11,320 nt of DNA, from assembly GCA_005882055.1 (NCBI GenBank), contig VBGQ01000059.1, forward strand, positions 1 to 11,320, read 5' to 3'. The stretch's first letter is position 1; each line of letters begins with the position of its first letter. Position numbers and translations under genes: made by a program. The notes under the pieces are model-generated. The model saw only the letters and a program-made list of their open reading frames with translations, searched no databases and was not told the origin of the DNA. This document shows positions 1 through 6,337 of the stretch, one piece after another. The stretch is from Chloroflexota bacterium (GTDB lineage Bacteria > Chloroflexota > Limnocylindria > QHBO01).

Positions 1-172
1 AGATCCCCAGCGCGAATGCCGCCCCACCCACCGCCCGGGCGTCGATCACCAACGGCGGCAGTAGTGCATGGAGCCAGGCGCCGGCAAACAACCCCAGCCC
101 AATGAGCAGCGCGCCGCTGACCAGCGCGGCGGTGCCGCCGACAGAAAGGACGAGGCGCGCGAAGCCGAGCAC
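1..172 (-). CDS. Hydrophobic membrane protein, C-terminal part outside window
   Basis: An open minus-strand frame begins just after the TGA at 189-187 of the preceding gene and runs off the left edge without a stop. A GTG at 172 is the most likely start (protein begins VLGFARLVLS), but I see no clear ribosome binding site. About 57 residues are visible. They are strongly hydrophobic, with one segment at about residues 8-37 rich in Ala, Gly and Leu, then a short polar turn (VIDARA) and the start of a second hydrophobic stretch. The 14-nt gap to the upstream membrane-protein gene suggests one transcript and perhaps a shared membrane complex or a related small-membrane-protein family. I do not recognise the family. 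That it is coding is inferred from the uninterrupted frame, membrane-like composition and tight spacing. Confidence 0.5.
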   Translation of the reverse strand, partial: MLGFARLVLSVGGTAALVSGALLIGLGLFAGAWLHALLPPLVIDARAVGGAAFALGI

Positions 173-186
173 CGGCCGACCGGTGG

Positions 187-708
187 TCAGCGGCCGGGTC
201 GTGCCAGGATGAGCGCGGAGGCGCCGAGGATCAGGGCCGTCAGCCCCAGCGAGGCGGTCGCAACCGGATCGCCGCCCGGCCGCGAGATGACGGCCAGGAG
301 CCCGAGCACCGCCAGTCCGCCGCCGATCAGCGCGAGCAGGATGGTGGCGACCCTGGAGAAGCGCACGTCGGCGAGCAACGCCAGCGGGGCGGCGGTCATC
401 AGGATCCCCAAGACGAGAAGGCCCGCTCCACCAAGGAGCGGCAGCCGGCCGAGCTGAGCGAGGTCGGGGGGCGGCCCATTCGCTCCGGCGTCGTAGCGAG
501 AGCCGATGGTGATGCCCTGGACGATCAGCGTCACCCCCACGATGAGGACCGCGACTCCCAGGACCGAGACCGCGAGGGCGGCGATCGAGCCGAGCTCCCC
601 GACGTGCTCGGGTGCCAGCGCGTGCACGCGCCGGCGGGGGGCATTCAGGGCAGAAGTCGCACCGCGTCGCTCGCGCGAGCCGGGCCTGCCGATCTTGGTG
701 GTGGCCAT
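187..708 (-). CDS. Small integral membrane protein with four predicted helices
   Basis: A 173-residue protein starting at the ATG at 708 (MATTKIGRPG). The frame stays open upstream to about 1065, but that extension lies antisense to the DUF885 gene and does not look like protein. The N-terminal 35 residues are basic and probably cytoplasmic (RERR, PRRRVHA). Four hydrophobic segments follow at about 41-64, 89-112, 119-142 and 149-169. A hydrophilic loop around residues 70-87 (SRYDAGANGPPPDL) separates the first two. A TACAAT hexamer on this strand at 723-718 lies 9 nt from the ATG, which would give a nearly leaderless transcript. A second membrane-protein gene follows after 14 nt. I see no catalytic motif and assign no function. 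Confidence 0.7.
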   Translation of the reverse strand: MATTKIGRPGSRERRGATSALNAPRRRVHALAPEHVGELGSIAALAVSVLGVAVLIVGVTLIVQGITIGSRYDAGANGPPPDLAQLGRLPLLGGAGLLVLGILMTAAPLALLADVRFSRVATILLALIGGGLAVLGLLAVISRPGGDPVATASLGLTALILGASALILARPGR

Positions 709-717
709 CGGCCGCGA

Positions 718-723
718 ATTGTA
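718..723 (-). promoter_or_regulatory. Possible -10 element for the 187-708 gene
   Basis: TACAAT on the minus strand matches five of six positions of the sigma-70 -10 consensus and ends 9 nt before the ATG at 708. No convincing -35 is seen at the proper distance. The 78-nt divergent gap (709-786) must hold the control of both this gene and the DUF885 gene. On the plus strand a weaker TAGCCT lies at 771-776, 10 nt before the ATG at 787. Both assignments come from motif and spacing only. Confidence 0.35.
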
Positions 724-786
724 GGGGACCGCCGCCAGGAACGACCACCGCGTGGCCTGGCGGTGTTTGCTAGCCTTGCCTCCCGC

Positions 787-2232
787 ATGACCCTCCCCAT
801 CTCGGACGCCGATGCTCGCTTCGAGCGCTCGATCGATCGCTGGTTCCGCGACCGGCTGCGGCTGGAGCCCACCCTCGCGAGCTTCGTTGGGGTTCGCGAG
901 CACGACCACCGCCTCCAGGGCGCCTCCCGCGAGTCGATCGAAGAGCGCGTCGACTTCTGGCGTGCCGCCATGGCCGGGATGGACCGATTCAGCGCGGACG
1001 ACCTCACCCCGTCGCACGCGTTGGACCGCGACCTGCTGGTGCACGAAGCCAGGCTGGAGCTGCACGAGCTGACCGAGCGGCGAACCTGGGCCGGGCGCAG
1101 CAACGCCGCCGGGGAGATCGGCGACGCCCTCTTTCCCCTCTTCTCACGTGACTTCGCACCCTTCCCCGAGCGCCTGGAACGAATCACCGATCGACTCGAG
1201 GCCGCCCCCCGGCTGCTGGGCGAGGCGAGGTCGCGGCTGACAGATCCGGTCGCGCTCTGGATCCAGATTGACCTGGAGAGCGGCGAGTCGCTCCCCTCCT
1301 TCCTGGACGTGATCGTCGCCGCGGCGCGCTCCGAGCGCTGCCCCGAGGCCCTCCTCTCCAGGCTCGACGCGGCGGTCAACGCTACCCGCGCTGCACTCGA
1401 CGACCATGACGCCTGGCTGCGGGACGAGGTGCTGCCCGGAGCGAGCGCGGATTGGCGCGCGGGGCCAGAGCAGTTCGAGGAGATCGTCCGCCTCCGCGAG
1501 CTGACCGCGGCCGGGGACGAGATCCTCGCGGTCGGCGAGCAGATCCTGGCCGATGAGAGGGCCGCGCGCGCGGCGACGAGCCAGGAGCTCGATCCGACCC
1601 TATCGCCGGAGGAAGTGGCCGACCTGGTCAAGGACGATCACCCGGCGAGCTTTGGCGAGGCGCTCGAGGAATATCGTCGCTCGATGGCCGCGGCCCGCCG
1701 CTTCGTCATCGACCACGACCTGGCCACCATGCCAGCGGACGACACGCTGGTGGTCATCGAGACGCCCTCGTACCTGCGCCACCTGATCCCGTTCGCCGCC
1801 TATTACGATCCGCCCCGCTTCGATCCGCGACCGACCGGGACCTACATCGTCACGCCTCCCGCCACACCGGGGATGATGCGGGAACACTGCTTCGCGTCGA
1901 TCAGCAACACCTCGGTCCACGAGGCGTATCCGGGCCATCACCTGCAGCTGGCATCGGCTCGCACCAACCCGAGCCTGGCCAGGGTCGTCAGCACCGCGGC
2001 CGAGTTCGCTGAAGGCTGGGCCTTCTACTGCGAGCGGACCATGAAGGAGCAGGGGTTCGACGACACGCCCAAGCATCGGTACATCCAGCACACCGACGCC
2101 ATCTGGCGGGCGGCGCGGATCGTGCTCGACGTCAAGCTCCATCGGGGCGAGATCGGGTTCGACGACGCAGTCGAGTTCCTGATCGCGCAGACCGGGTTCG
2201 AGCACGAGCCCAGGGGTCCTCCTTCTCGTTGA
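787..2232 (+). CDS. DUF885 family putative metallopeptidase, C-terminus broken by frameshift and deletion
   Basis: Starts at ATG 787 (MTLPISDADA); the open frame reaches back to 604, but that part reads through the divergent promoter. 481 residues are readable. The N-terminal two thirds is the long, acidic, Leu/Ala-rich helical region usual in DUF885. The diagnostic motifs are near the end: HEAYPGHH at 378-385 and EGWAFYCE at 409-416. These correspond to the His/Glu metal-site motifs that place the family near the zinc peptidases (Peptidase_MA-like clan). No signal peptide is seen, so it is probably cytoplasmic. After GFEHEP (about residue 475) the frame runs into an unrelated short tail and a stop at 2232. 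The normal family C-terminus resumes in another frame (see the 2214-2315 entry), and the conserved stretch expected between is absent. The metal-site residues are kept, but the C-terminal helices would be lost, so the product may be unstable. The family is clear; its substrate is not. Confidence 0.8.
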   Translation: MTLPISDADARFERSIDRWFRDRLRLEPTLASFVGVREHDHRLQGASRESIEERVDFWRAAMAGMDRFSADDLTPSHALDRDLLVHEARLELHELTERRTWAGRSNAAGEIGDALFPLFSRDFAPFPERLERITDRLEAAPRLLGEARSRLTDPVALWIQIDLESGESLPSFLDVIVAAARSERCPEALLSRLDAAVNATRAALDDHDAWLRDEVLPGASADWRAGPEQFEEIVRLRELTAAGDEILAVGEQILADERAARAATSQELDPTLSPEEVADLVKDDHPASFGEALEEYRRSMAAARRFVIDHDLATMPADDTLVVIETPSYLRHLIPFAAYYDPPRFDPRPTGTYIVTPPATPGMMREHCFASISNTSVHEAYPGHHLQLASARTNPSLARVVSTAAEFAEGWAFYCERTMKEQGFDDTPKHRYIQHTDAIWRAARIVLDVKLHRGEIGFDDAVEFLIAQTGFEHEPRGPPSR

Positions 2233-2315
2233 AGGCCTTCCACGACACCCTGATCTACGGCGGCACCATGCCGGTCTCCTACGCCCGTCGACACTTCGTG
2301 GACCTCCCTTCGTGA
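2214..2315 (+). pseudogene. Displaced C-terminal tail of the DUF885 gene
   Basis: In the frame one base behind the main DUF885 frame, the sequence reads GSSFSLKAFHDTLIYGG and then TMPVSYARRHFVDLPS before a TGA at 2313-2315. The Phe-Ser-Leu-x-x-Phe-His-Asp stretch followed by Gly-x-Met-Pro-(Val/Ile) is the usual end of DUF885 proteins. The stop overlaps the GTG at 2312 of the cyclophilin gene as GTGA, which also suggests that this is the true end of the gene. The frame position means the missing piece has a length of 3n+1. By memory of family proteins it covers about 35 residues (the RRYT...YQLSYLLGK-type region), so roughly 100-110 nt. Confidence 0.7.
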
Positions 2316-3010
2316 GACCGATGGCGGCCGACGGCCGCCCGGCCTGGCGACTGGCGCTGGCGATGGCGACCACCCTGCTGCTGGGCGCGTGCGTCTTCGG
2401 CGGCGCGACGCCCACACCGCATACCGCCTGCCCCACCGCGGCGCCCTCGGCCGGTGATGCGGCGGGCATCCTCGCGAACGTCGGCGATGTCGTGGTGCAG
2501 ACCAACAAGGGCAGCTTCACGATCTCGCTGTACGGCGACAAGGCACCGATCGCCACGGCCAACTTCGTCGCGCTGGCGCGCTGCGGCTTCTACGATGGGA
2601 TCACCTTCCATCGGGTGGTGGCCGGCTTCGTGATCCAGGCCGGCGATCCCCAGACGAAGCAGAAGCGTGGCGTCTTCAACGAGCTTGGGACGGGCGGCCC
2701 GGGCTATTTATTCGCGATCGAGGCGCCGGCGGCGGGCCTGAGCTACGACAAGTATGTCGTCGCGATGGCCAATAACGGCAAGCCCGACAGCAACGGCAGC
2801 CAGTTCTTCATCGACCTTGCCGACCTGCCGCAGCTGCCCCTCAGCTACACCATCCTCGGAAAGGTCACGGACGGGACGGCGGTGGTCGACGTCATCGGTC
2901 AGGTCCCCACCAACGGCACGCCGGACACCGGACCCCAGAACGTGCCCCTCGACCCGGTGGTGATCCAGTCGATCAGCGTCGGTGGCAAGCCCCAGGCGAG
3001 CCACGGTTGA
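2312..3010 (+). CDS. Cyclophilin-type peptidyl-prolyl cis-trans isomerase lipoprotein
   Basis: 232 residues from GTG 2312; an in-frame ATG at 2321 is an equally good start. The lipoprotein signal has RPAWR, a hydrophobic core and the lipobox LLGAC with Cys27. A Thr/Pro/Ala linker of about 25 residues follows, then a cyclophilin domain at about 56-222. Signature pieces are FHRVVAGFVIQAGDP (99-113, catalytic Arg101), GSQFFIDL (162-169) and YTILGKV (179-185). The position of human cyclophilin Trp121 is not Trp, so weak cyclosporin binding is expected. The role is prolyl isomerisation during folding of exported proteins at the outer face of the cytoplasmic membrane. The GTG overlaps the DUF885 stop (GTGA), suggesting translational coupling. 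The domain is full length, including the GTGGPGY loop. Confidence 0.93.
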   Translation: MRPMAADGRPAWRLALAMATTLLLGACVFGGATPTPHTACPTAAPSAGDAAGILANVGDVVVQTNKGSFTISLYGDKAPIATANFVALARCGFYDGITFHRVVAGFVIQAGDPQTKQKRGVFNELGTGGPGYLFAIEAPAAGLSYDKYVVAMANNGKPDSNGSQFFIDLADLPQLPLSYTILGKVTDGTAVVDVIGQVPTNGTPDTGPQNVPLDPVVIQSISVGGKPQASHG

Positions 3011-3057
3011 GCGCTGGAAAGAGCTTTGCGCTGTAAAGGATTCTTAATCCGGAACCA

Positions 3058-3087
3058 TTGACTCCAAGTGAACAGATGATCTATCCT
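3058..3087 (+). promoter_or_regulatory. Sigma-70-type promoter upstream of structured RNA and HTH_42 gene
   Basis: TTGACT at 3058-3063 (five of six) and TATCCT at 3082-3087 (four of six) are separated by 18 nt. They lie in a locally AT-richer stretch that stands out from the GC-rich surroundings. The start of transcription would be near 3093-3095, at the first hairpin of the candidate RNA. This is the best -35/-10 pair I see in the window. Confidence 0.55.
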
Positions 3088-3090
3088 CAG

Positions 3091-3234
3091 ATCGCTGTTC
3101 GCACAGCGATTCACCACTGGCTGCAAGGTCATGGGTAGGTTTGGGTAAGGGTAGAGCGGGAAACCGCTCGTGAAAGATGCCCTTGCGGTTAGCGAATCCG
3201 GCAGCAATGGAGGCCCCTCTTCGGAGGGGCCTCC
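3091..3234 (+). ncRNA. Candidate small RNA or structured 5' leader, no known family
   Basis: The 269-nt gap between 3010 and 3280 has no protein-like frame but is full of pairing. Stem 1 is ATCGCTGT/ACAGCGAT with loop TCGC (3091-3110). Stem 2 pairs 3145-3151 with 3180-3186 (seven pairs including one G-U) and encloses stem 3, GAGCGG/CCGCTC capped by a GAAA tetraloop (3154-3169). GCTGC at 3120-3124 can pair with GCAGC at 3201-3205, closing a larger domain. The terminator-like stem at 3209-3234 ends it. With the promoter at 3058-3087 the transcript would be about 140 nt if terminated there. It could instead be the leader of the gene at 3280. I could not match it to 4.5S SRP RNA, 6S RNA, RNase P RNA, tmRNA or any riboswitch whose consensus I remember. 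Confidence 0.45.
3209..3234 (+). terminator. Strong GC hairpin with UUCG loop, terminator-like
   Basis: GGAGGCCCCTC (3209-3219) pairs perfectly with GAGGGGCCTCC (3224-3234) across a TTCG loop closed by C-G, a very stable tetraloop type. The 11-bp stem has no T-run after it (GACTATCTGG follows). It therefore resembles the U-poor terminators of high-GC bacteria rather than the classic form. It lies 45 nt before the ATG at 3280, so it either ends the upstream RNA or controls the following gene. Confidence 0.55.
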
Positions 3235-3279
3235 GACTATCTGGCGCCACTCGACGGGCAGGTCGCGCATCATCAGGGC

Positions 3280-4431
3280 ATGGCGTCCGGACCGGTCCTC
3301 ACCACCCGAGCGCTCAATCGAGCGCTGCTCGCGCGCCAGCATCTCCTGGGGCGGGCATCGATGCCGGCGCAGAACATGATCGAGCACCTGGTCGGGATGC
3401 AGGCCCAGGTGCCTGCCAACCCGTACATCGCCCTCTGGTCCCGGCTCGAGGGCTTCGAGGCTCGGGAGCTGGAGGCGCTGATCCTCCAGCGGCGAGCAGT
3501 GCGCACCTCGCTGCTGCGGACGACGCTCCACCTGGTCACTTCGGGCGATGCCCTCGCGCTGCGGCCGGTCCTCCAGGGCGTCCTGGAGCGTGGCTACGCG
3601 TCGGGAAGCCCGTTCCACAAGCAGCTGGTGGGCATCGATCTCGACGAGCTGGTGGCCGCCGGCCGGTCTCTCCTCGACGACGAGGCGCTGACCACCGCGC
3701 AGTTGGGGAAGCGGCTTGCCGAGCACTGGCCGGATCGAGATCCGGTGTCGCTCGCCTACGCGGTGCGCTACCTGGTGCCCATGGTCCAGGTGCCGCCCCG
3801 CGGCCTCTGGAGCAGCTCCAGCCAACCCATGTGGCGGACGCTCGAATCCTGGCTGGAGCGAAAGGTCGACGAGGCCGACGCGCCGGATGGCCTCGTGCTG
3901 CGTTTCCTCGCGGCCTTCGGCCCGGCCAGCGTCAGGGACATCGCCACCTGGTCGTGGCTCACGGCCGTACGGGAGATCGTTGATCGCCTGCGACCGGTGC
4001 TCCGGATCTATCACGATGCGCGGGGTGGCGAGCTGTTCGATCTCGAGGACGCGACGCTGCCGGATCCCGAGACCCCCGCGCCCATTCGCTTCCTGCCCGA
4101 ATACGACAACGTCGCGCTGTCGCATGCGGATCGCGCGCGGATCATCGACCCGCGCACAGTCGGGCGCATCACCGGCTACGTCGGGACCGTCCTGATCGAC
4201 GGGCTGATCGCGGGCCAGTGGCGAATCGACAAGACGGGCGAGCGGCAGATCCTGGTTGTGGATCCGTTCGTGCCGCTCTCGGACGAGGAGGCAGCCGAAT
4301 TGACCGATGAAGGCGCGCGTCTCCTGGCGTGGGCGAGCGGCGACGCGTCAGAGATTGAGCACCGCGTCCACTTTGGCGTCGCCCGCGAGCCGGGGCGAAC
4401 TGCCCATCGCCAACCCGAGCGCCGGCGCTAG
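3280..4431 (+). CDS. Winged-helix HTH_42 protein, AlkZ/YcaQ-like DNA glycosylase candidate
   Basis: 383 residues from ATG 3280 (MASGPVLTTRALNRALLAR). It matches the HTH_42 (PF06224) family pattern, with an N-terminal helical region containing GMQAQVPANPY (39-49), then LLRTTLHLVTSGDALAL. Further on are LRFLAAFGPASVRDIATWS (about 207-225) and RFLPEYDNVALSHADR (270-285), followed by a beta-rich end with TVLIDGLIAGQW and VVDPFVPL. In this superfamily AlkZ removes bulky or crosslinked alkyl bases using a Gln-x-Gln motif, while YcaQ/AlkX has Gln-x-Asp. Here Gln41-Ala-Gln43 fits the AlkZ pattern, which suggests base-excision repair of alkylated DNA. It is cytoplasmic, with no signal peptide. The length is normal for the family. 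The ribosome binding site before the ATG is weak. The 187-nt structured region upstream could regulate it. The family is secure; the exact lesion recognised is inference. Confidence 0.85.
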   Translation: MASGPVLTTRALNRALLARQHLLGRASMPAQNMIEHLVGMQAQVPANPYIALWSRLEGFEARELEALILQRRAVRTSLLRTTLHLVTSGDALALRPVLQGVLERGYASGSPFHKQLVGIDLDELVAAGRSLLDDEALTTAQLGKRLAEHWPDRDPVSLAYAVRYLVPMVQVPPRGLWSSSSQPMWRTLESWLERKVDEADAPDGLVLRFLAAFGPASVRDIATWSWLTAVREIVDRLRPVLRIYHDARGGELFDLEDATLPDPETPAPIRFLPEYDNVALSHADRARIIDPRTVGRITGYVGTVLIDGLIAGQWRIDKTGERQILVVDPFVPLSDEEAAELTDEGARLLAWASGDASEIEHRVHFGVAREPGRTAHRQPERRR

Positions 4432-4446
4432 TTCGGGGGCCCCGGC

Positions 4447-4452
4447 TATCAT
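4447..4452 (+). promoter_or_regulatory. -10 element for tRNA-Arg
   Basis: TATCAT (five of six) ends 11 nt before the mature tRNA 5' end, so transcription would start about five bases ahead of the tRNA. No good -35 is visible at the expected place, which lies at the end of the HTH_42 gene (stop TAG at 4429-4431). Confidence 0.4.
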
Positions 4453-4463
4453 GGCCACCCCGT

Positions 4464-4539
<76 letters not shown>

Positions 4540-4562
4540 AACACCTCATCGAGGGAGATGCG

Positions 4563-5048
4563 TTGCAGCATCACACGTTCAGCACGGCGCCCCGAGCTTC
4601 CCGCGTTGCCGGGATGGCTTCCGCGCTGCTCCTGATCGCAGGCTGTTCGGCCGGCGCGTCCGTCTCCCCGAGCGCATCAGCCCCAGTCACCGCGTCCCCC
4701 GCTGCCTCCGGAGCGACCGTCGCGGTGACGCTCAAGGAATTCTCGATCACCGCCTCCGGTCAGGCATCGGCCGGTGCCGTGGCGTTCCGGGTCACGAACG
4801 CCGGCACCATGATCCACGAGTTCGACATCTACAAGTCCTCGTTGCCGATCGACAAGCTGCCCCTCGACAGCTCGCAACAGGTCGACGAGGGATCCCCGCA
4901 GGTTGAGACCATCGAAGCGTCCGAGCCGATTGCGGCCGGCACCACGGTCAATATCGTTGCCACCCTGAAGGCCGGGCACTACTACCTGGTCTGCAACCAG
5001 CCTGGCCACTACGCACTGGGGATGCGGCTCGATTTCGTGGTTGGCTGA
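4563..5048 (+). CDS. Cupredoxin-domain lipoprotein (blue copper type)
   Basis: 161 residues from TTG 4563, chosen because AGGGAG at 4552-4557 is well spaced and this start gives a proper signal peptide. The next Met (residue 18) would leave too short an n-region, and the ATG at 4558 is in another frame. The signal has RASR, a hydrophobic core and the lipobox LIAGC with Cys28. A Ser/Ala/Pro linker to about residue 50 precedes a beta-rich cupredoxin domain (52-160). Type 1 copper ligands are all present: His85 in TMIHEFDIY, and Cys144, His149 and Met154 in the CNQPGHYALGM motif. The likely role is electron transfer or copper binding at the outer membrane surface of the cell membrane; the partner is unknown. 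It lies 23 nt after the tRNA and may be transcribed with it. Confidence 0.88.
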   Translation: MQHHTFSTAPRASRVAGMASALLLIAGCSAGASVSPSASAPVTASPAASGATVAVTLKEFSITASGQASAGAVAFRVTNAGTMIHEFDIYKSSLPIDKLPLDSSQQVDEGSPQVETIEASEPIAAGTTVNIVATLKAGHYYLVCNQPGHYALGMRLDFVVG

Positions 5049-5051
5049 CGA

Positions 5052-5081
5052 GGTGGTAAGCCCCGCGTAAGCGGTGGCACC
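5052..5081 (+). terminator. Hairpin between cupredoxin gene and dgt, possible terminator
   Basis: GCCCCGC (5060-5066) pairs with GCGGTGGC (5071-5078) around a GTAA tetraloop, with one bulged T. GGT/ACC at 5052-5054 and 5079-5081 can extend it across an internal loop. There is no T-run. It begins a few bases after the stop of the cupredoxin gene, the usual place for a terminator, but the call rests only on pairing. Confidence 0.35.
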
Positions 5082-5104
5082 TGCGAATCGGTCATCATCG
5101 GTCC

Positions 5105-6115
5105 GTGGATGGGCTCATCCGGCGTGATCGCGTCGTGCGGGGAGCAGAAGAGGAGCTCCTGAGTCCGGCTGCTGCACGGTCAACCCAGAGCCGGGGACGA
5201 GCCCGTGCGGAAGAGCCCGATCCCTTTCGCACAGCCTTCGAGCGGGATCGCGATCGGATCGTCCACTCAAAGGCGTTCCGGCGCCTCAAGCACAAGACGC
5301 AGGTCTTCCTCAACCCGGAGGGCGACCACTTCGTCACGAGGCTGACCCATACCCTGCACGTCGCGCAGATCGCACGCGCCCTGGCGGCCGCGCTGGCCCT
5401 GAACGAGCCCCTCGCGGAGGCGATCGCACTTGGCCACGACGTGGGCCACACGCCCTTTGGCCACACCGGCGAAGAGGCGCTGTCGCCCTACTTTCCTCCC
5501 GATGGCTGGCATCACGCCGCCCAGAGCGTGCGGGTCTACGAGGCGCTCGAAGACCTGAACCTGACCTGGGAGGTGCGCGATGGGATCCGGGGGCACTCGT
5601 GGAAGATCGAGCCACCACCTGCCACCCAGGAGGCCTACTGCGTGCGGTACGCAGATCGCATCGCCTACCTCAGCCACGACGCACTCGACGCCATCCGCGC
5701 GGGCGTCCTCGACGGCCGGTCGTTCCCGGACGCGGTGCTTCTGCGCCTCGGGACTCCGGGACGGGCGTGGATCGCGGAGATGATCGAGGCGGTGATCGAG
5801 CACAGCCTCCAGGTCGGGCAAGTTGCGATGGATCCTGCGACCCTCGCGGTCATGAACGAGCTGCGGGACTTCATGTTCGAGCGCGTGTACATGACCGGCC
5901 AGCTGCGACGCCAGCAGGAGAGCGCCGTTAACGTCATCCGTCGCCTGGTCGAGCACCACCTCGCGCACCCGGACGAGATCCCCGACACCTATCGCGAACA
6001 CGCCGCCGAGCCGGTCGTCCAGGTGGCCGACTACGTTGCGGGCATGACCGATCGCTATGCGCTGGCGGTCCATGAGCGGCTGGCGGGTGAGCGTCCGCCT
6101 GGCCTCGGTGCGTGA
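5105..6115 (+). CDS. dgt: Deoxyguanosinetriphosphate triphosphohydrolase (HD domain)
   Basis: 336 residues from GTG 5105 (reads VDGLIRRDRV); GTG 5135 is an alternative start, and neither has a strong ribosome binding site. The enzyme splits dGTP, and often other dNTPs, into the nucleoside and triphosphate, so it helps control the dNTP pool. Family hallmarks are LLSPAAARSTQSRGR near the N-terminus and DPFRTAFERDRDRIVHSKAFRRL (in part at 39-61). The HD metal site consists of His82 in the TRLTHTLHV stretch, His111-Asp112 in GHDVGHTPFGH (110-120, with the conserved His115), and Asp184 in YADRIAYLSHD. NLTWEVRDGI and the end motif VADYVAGMTDRYAL (311-324) are also standard. Length and order are normal, and no lesion is seen. 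The stop at 6113-6115 lies six bases from the end of the convergent lipid-kinase tail. Confidence 0.93.
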   Translation: MDGLIRRDRVVRGAEEELLSPAAARSTQSRGRARAEEPDPFRTAFERDRDRIVHSKAFRRLKHKTQVFLNPEGDHFVTRLTHTLHVAQIARALAAALALNEPLAEAIALGHDVGHTPFGHTGEEALSPYFPPDGWHHAAQSVRVYEALEDLNLTWEVRDGIRGHSWKIEPPPATQEAYCVRYADRIAYLSHDALDAIRAGVLDGRSFPDAVLLRLGTPGRAWIAEMIEAVIEHSLQVGQVAMDPATLAVMNELRDFMFERVYMTGQLRRQQESAVNVIRRLVEHHLAHPDEIPDTYREHAAEPVVQVADYVAGMTDRYALAVHERLAGERPPGLGA

Positions 6116-6121
6116 GACCGA

Positions 6122-6337
6122 TCAGGCAAAGATCCGCAGCGCGCCGGCATGGACGCTCATCGCGACTGGCGTGATCCCGATCGACCGACCGTCCGCGTGC
6201 GCCGGCAGCGTGTGCCGGAGGCCTCCCACCACCAGCTGACGAGCGCGGAGCGTGCGGACGCGCGGCTCGCGGACCTGCCTGCCGCGCGCGACGCGCCCGA
6301 AGTGCCGAAGCACCTCCAGGCGGCCCATCCGCACGCA
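6122..6337 (-). pseudogene. Displaced C-terminal tail of the diacylglycerol kinase gene
   Basis: In another minus-strand frame the sequence reads VRMGRLEVLRHFGRVARG, continues through RTLRARQLVVGGLRHTLPA, and ends HADGRSIGITPVAMSV and GALRIFA before TGA at 6124-6122. This is the usual end of the DagK/YegS lipid-kinase family (core helices, then a His-Ala-Asp-Gly turn, a Thr-Pro-Val strand and a Pro/Ala-Gly-Ala-Leu-x-Ile/Val end). The normal turn is often DGE, with the Glu catalytic in DgkB; here it is DGR. The start given is the approximate position where family-like sequence resumes; no start codon is implied. Confidence 0.65.

Noticed and set aside
604..786. N-terminal extension of the DUF885 protein to 604
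   Set aside because: It would run through the divergent promoter and into the opposite gene; ATG 787 gives a normal family start.
645..1631. Minus-strand open frame opposite the DUF885 gene
   Set aside because: Ser/Arg-rich translation without domain features; the plus strand carries the family motifs.
3111..3120. CACCACTGG resembles part of a cobalamin riboswitch (GCCACTG)
   Set aside because: The other conserved boxes of that riboswitch are absent and the surrounding stems do not fit its fold.
3091..3234. Signal recognition particle, 6S, RNase P or tmRNA identity for the structured region
   Set aside because: The conserved core sequences (such as the SRP GGAAGCAGCC loop or RNase P GAAAGTCC) are not present.
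3177..3983. Long open frame overlapping the HTH_42 gene in another frame
   Set aside because: Composition is Arg/Pro/Ala-rich without family motifs, a typical shadow in GC-rich DNA; the 3280 frame is clearly the gene.
4558..4575. ATG 4558 as start of the cupredoxin gene
   Set aside because: It is in a different frame from the cupredoxin; only TTG 4563 gives the signal peptide and copper-site protein.
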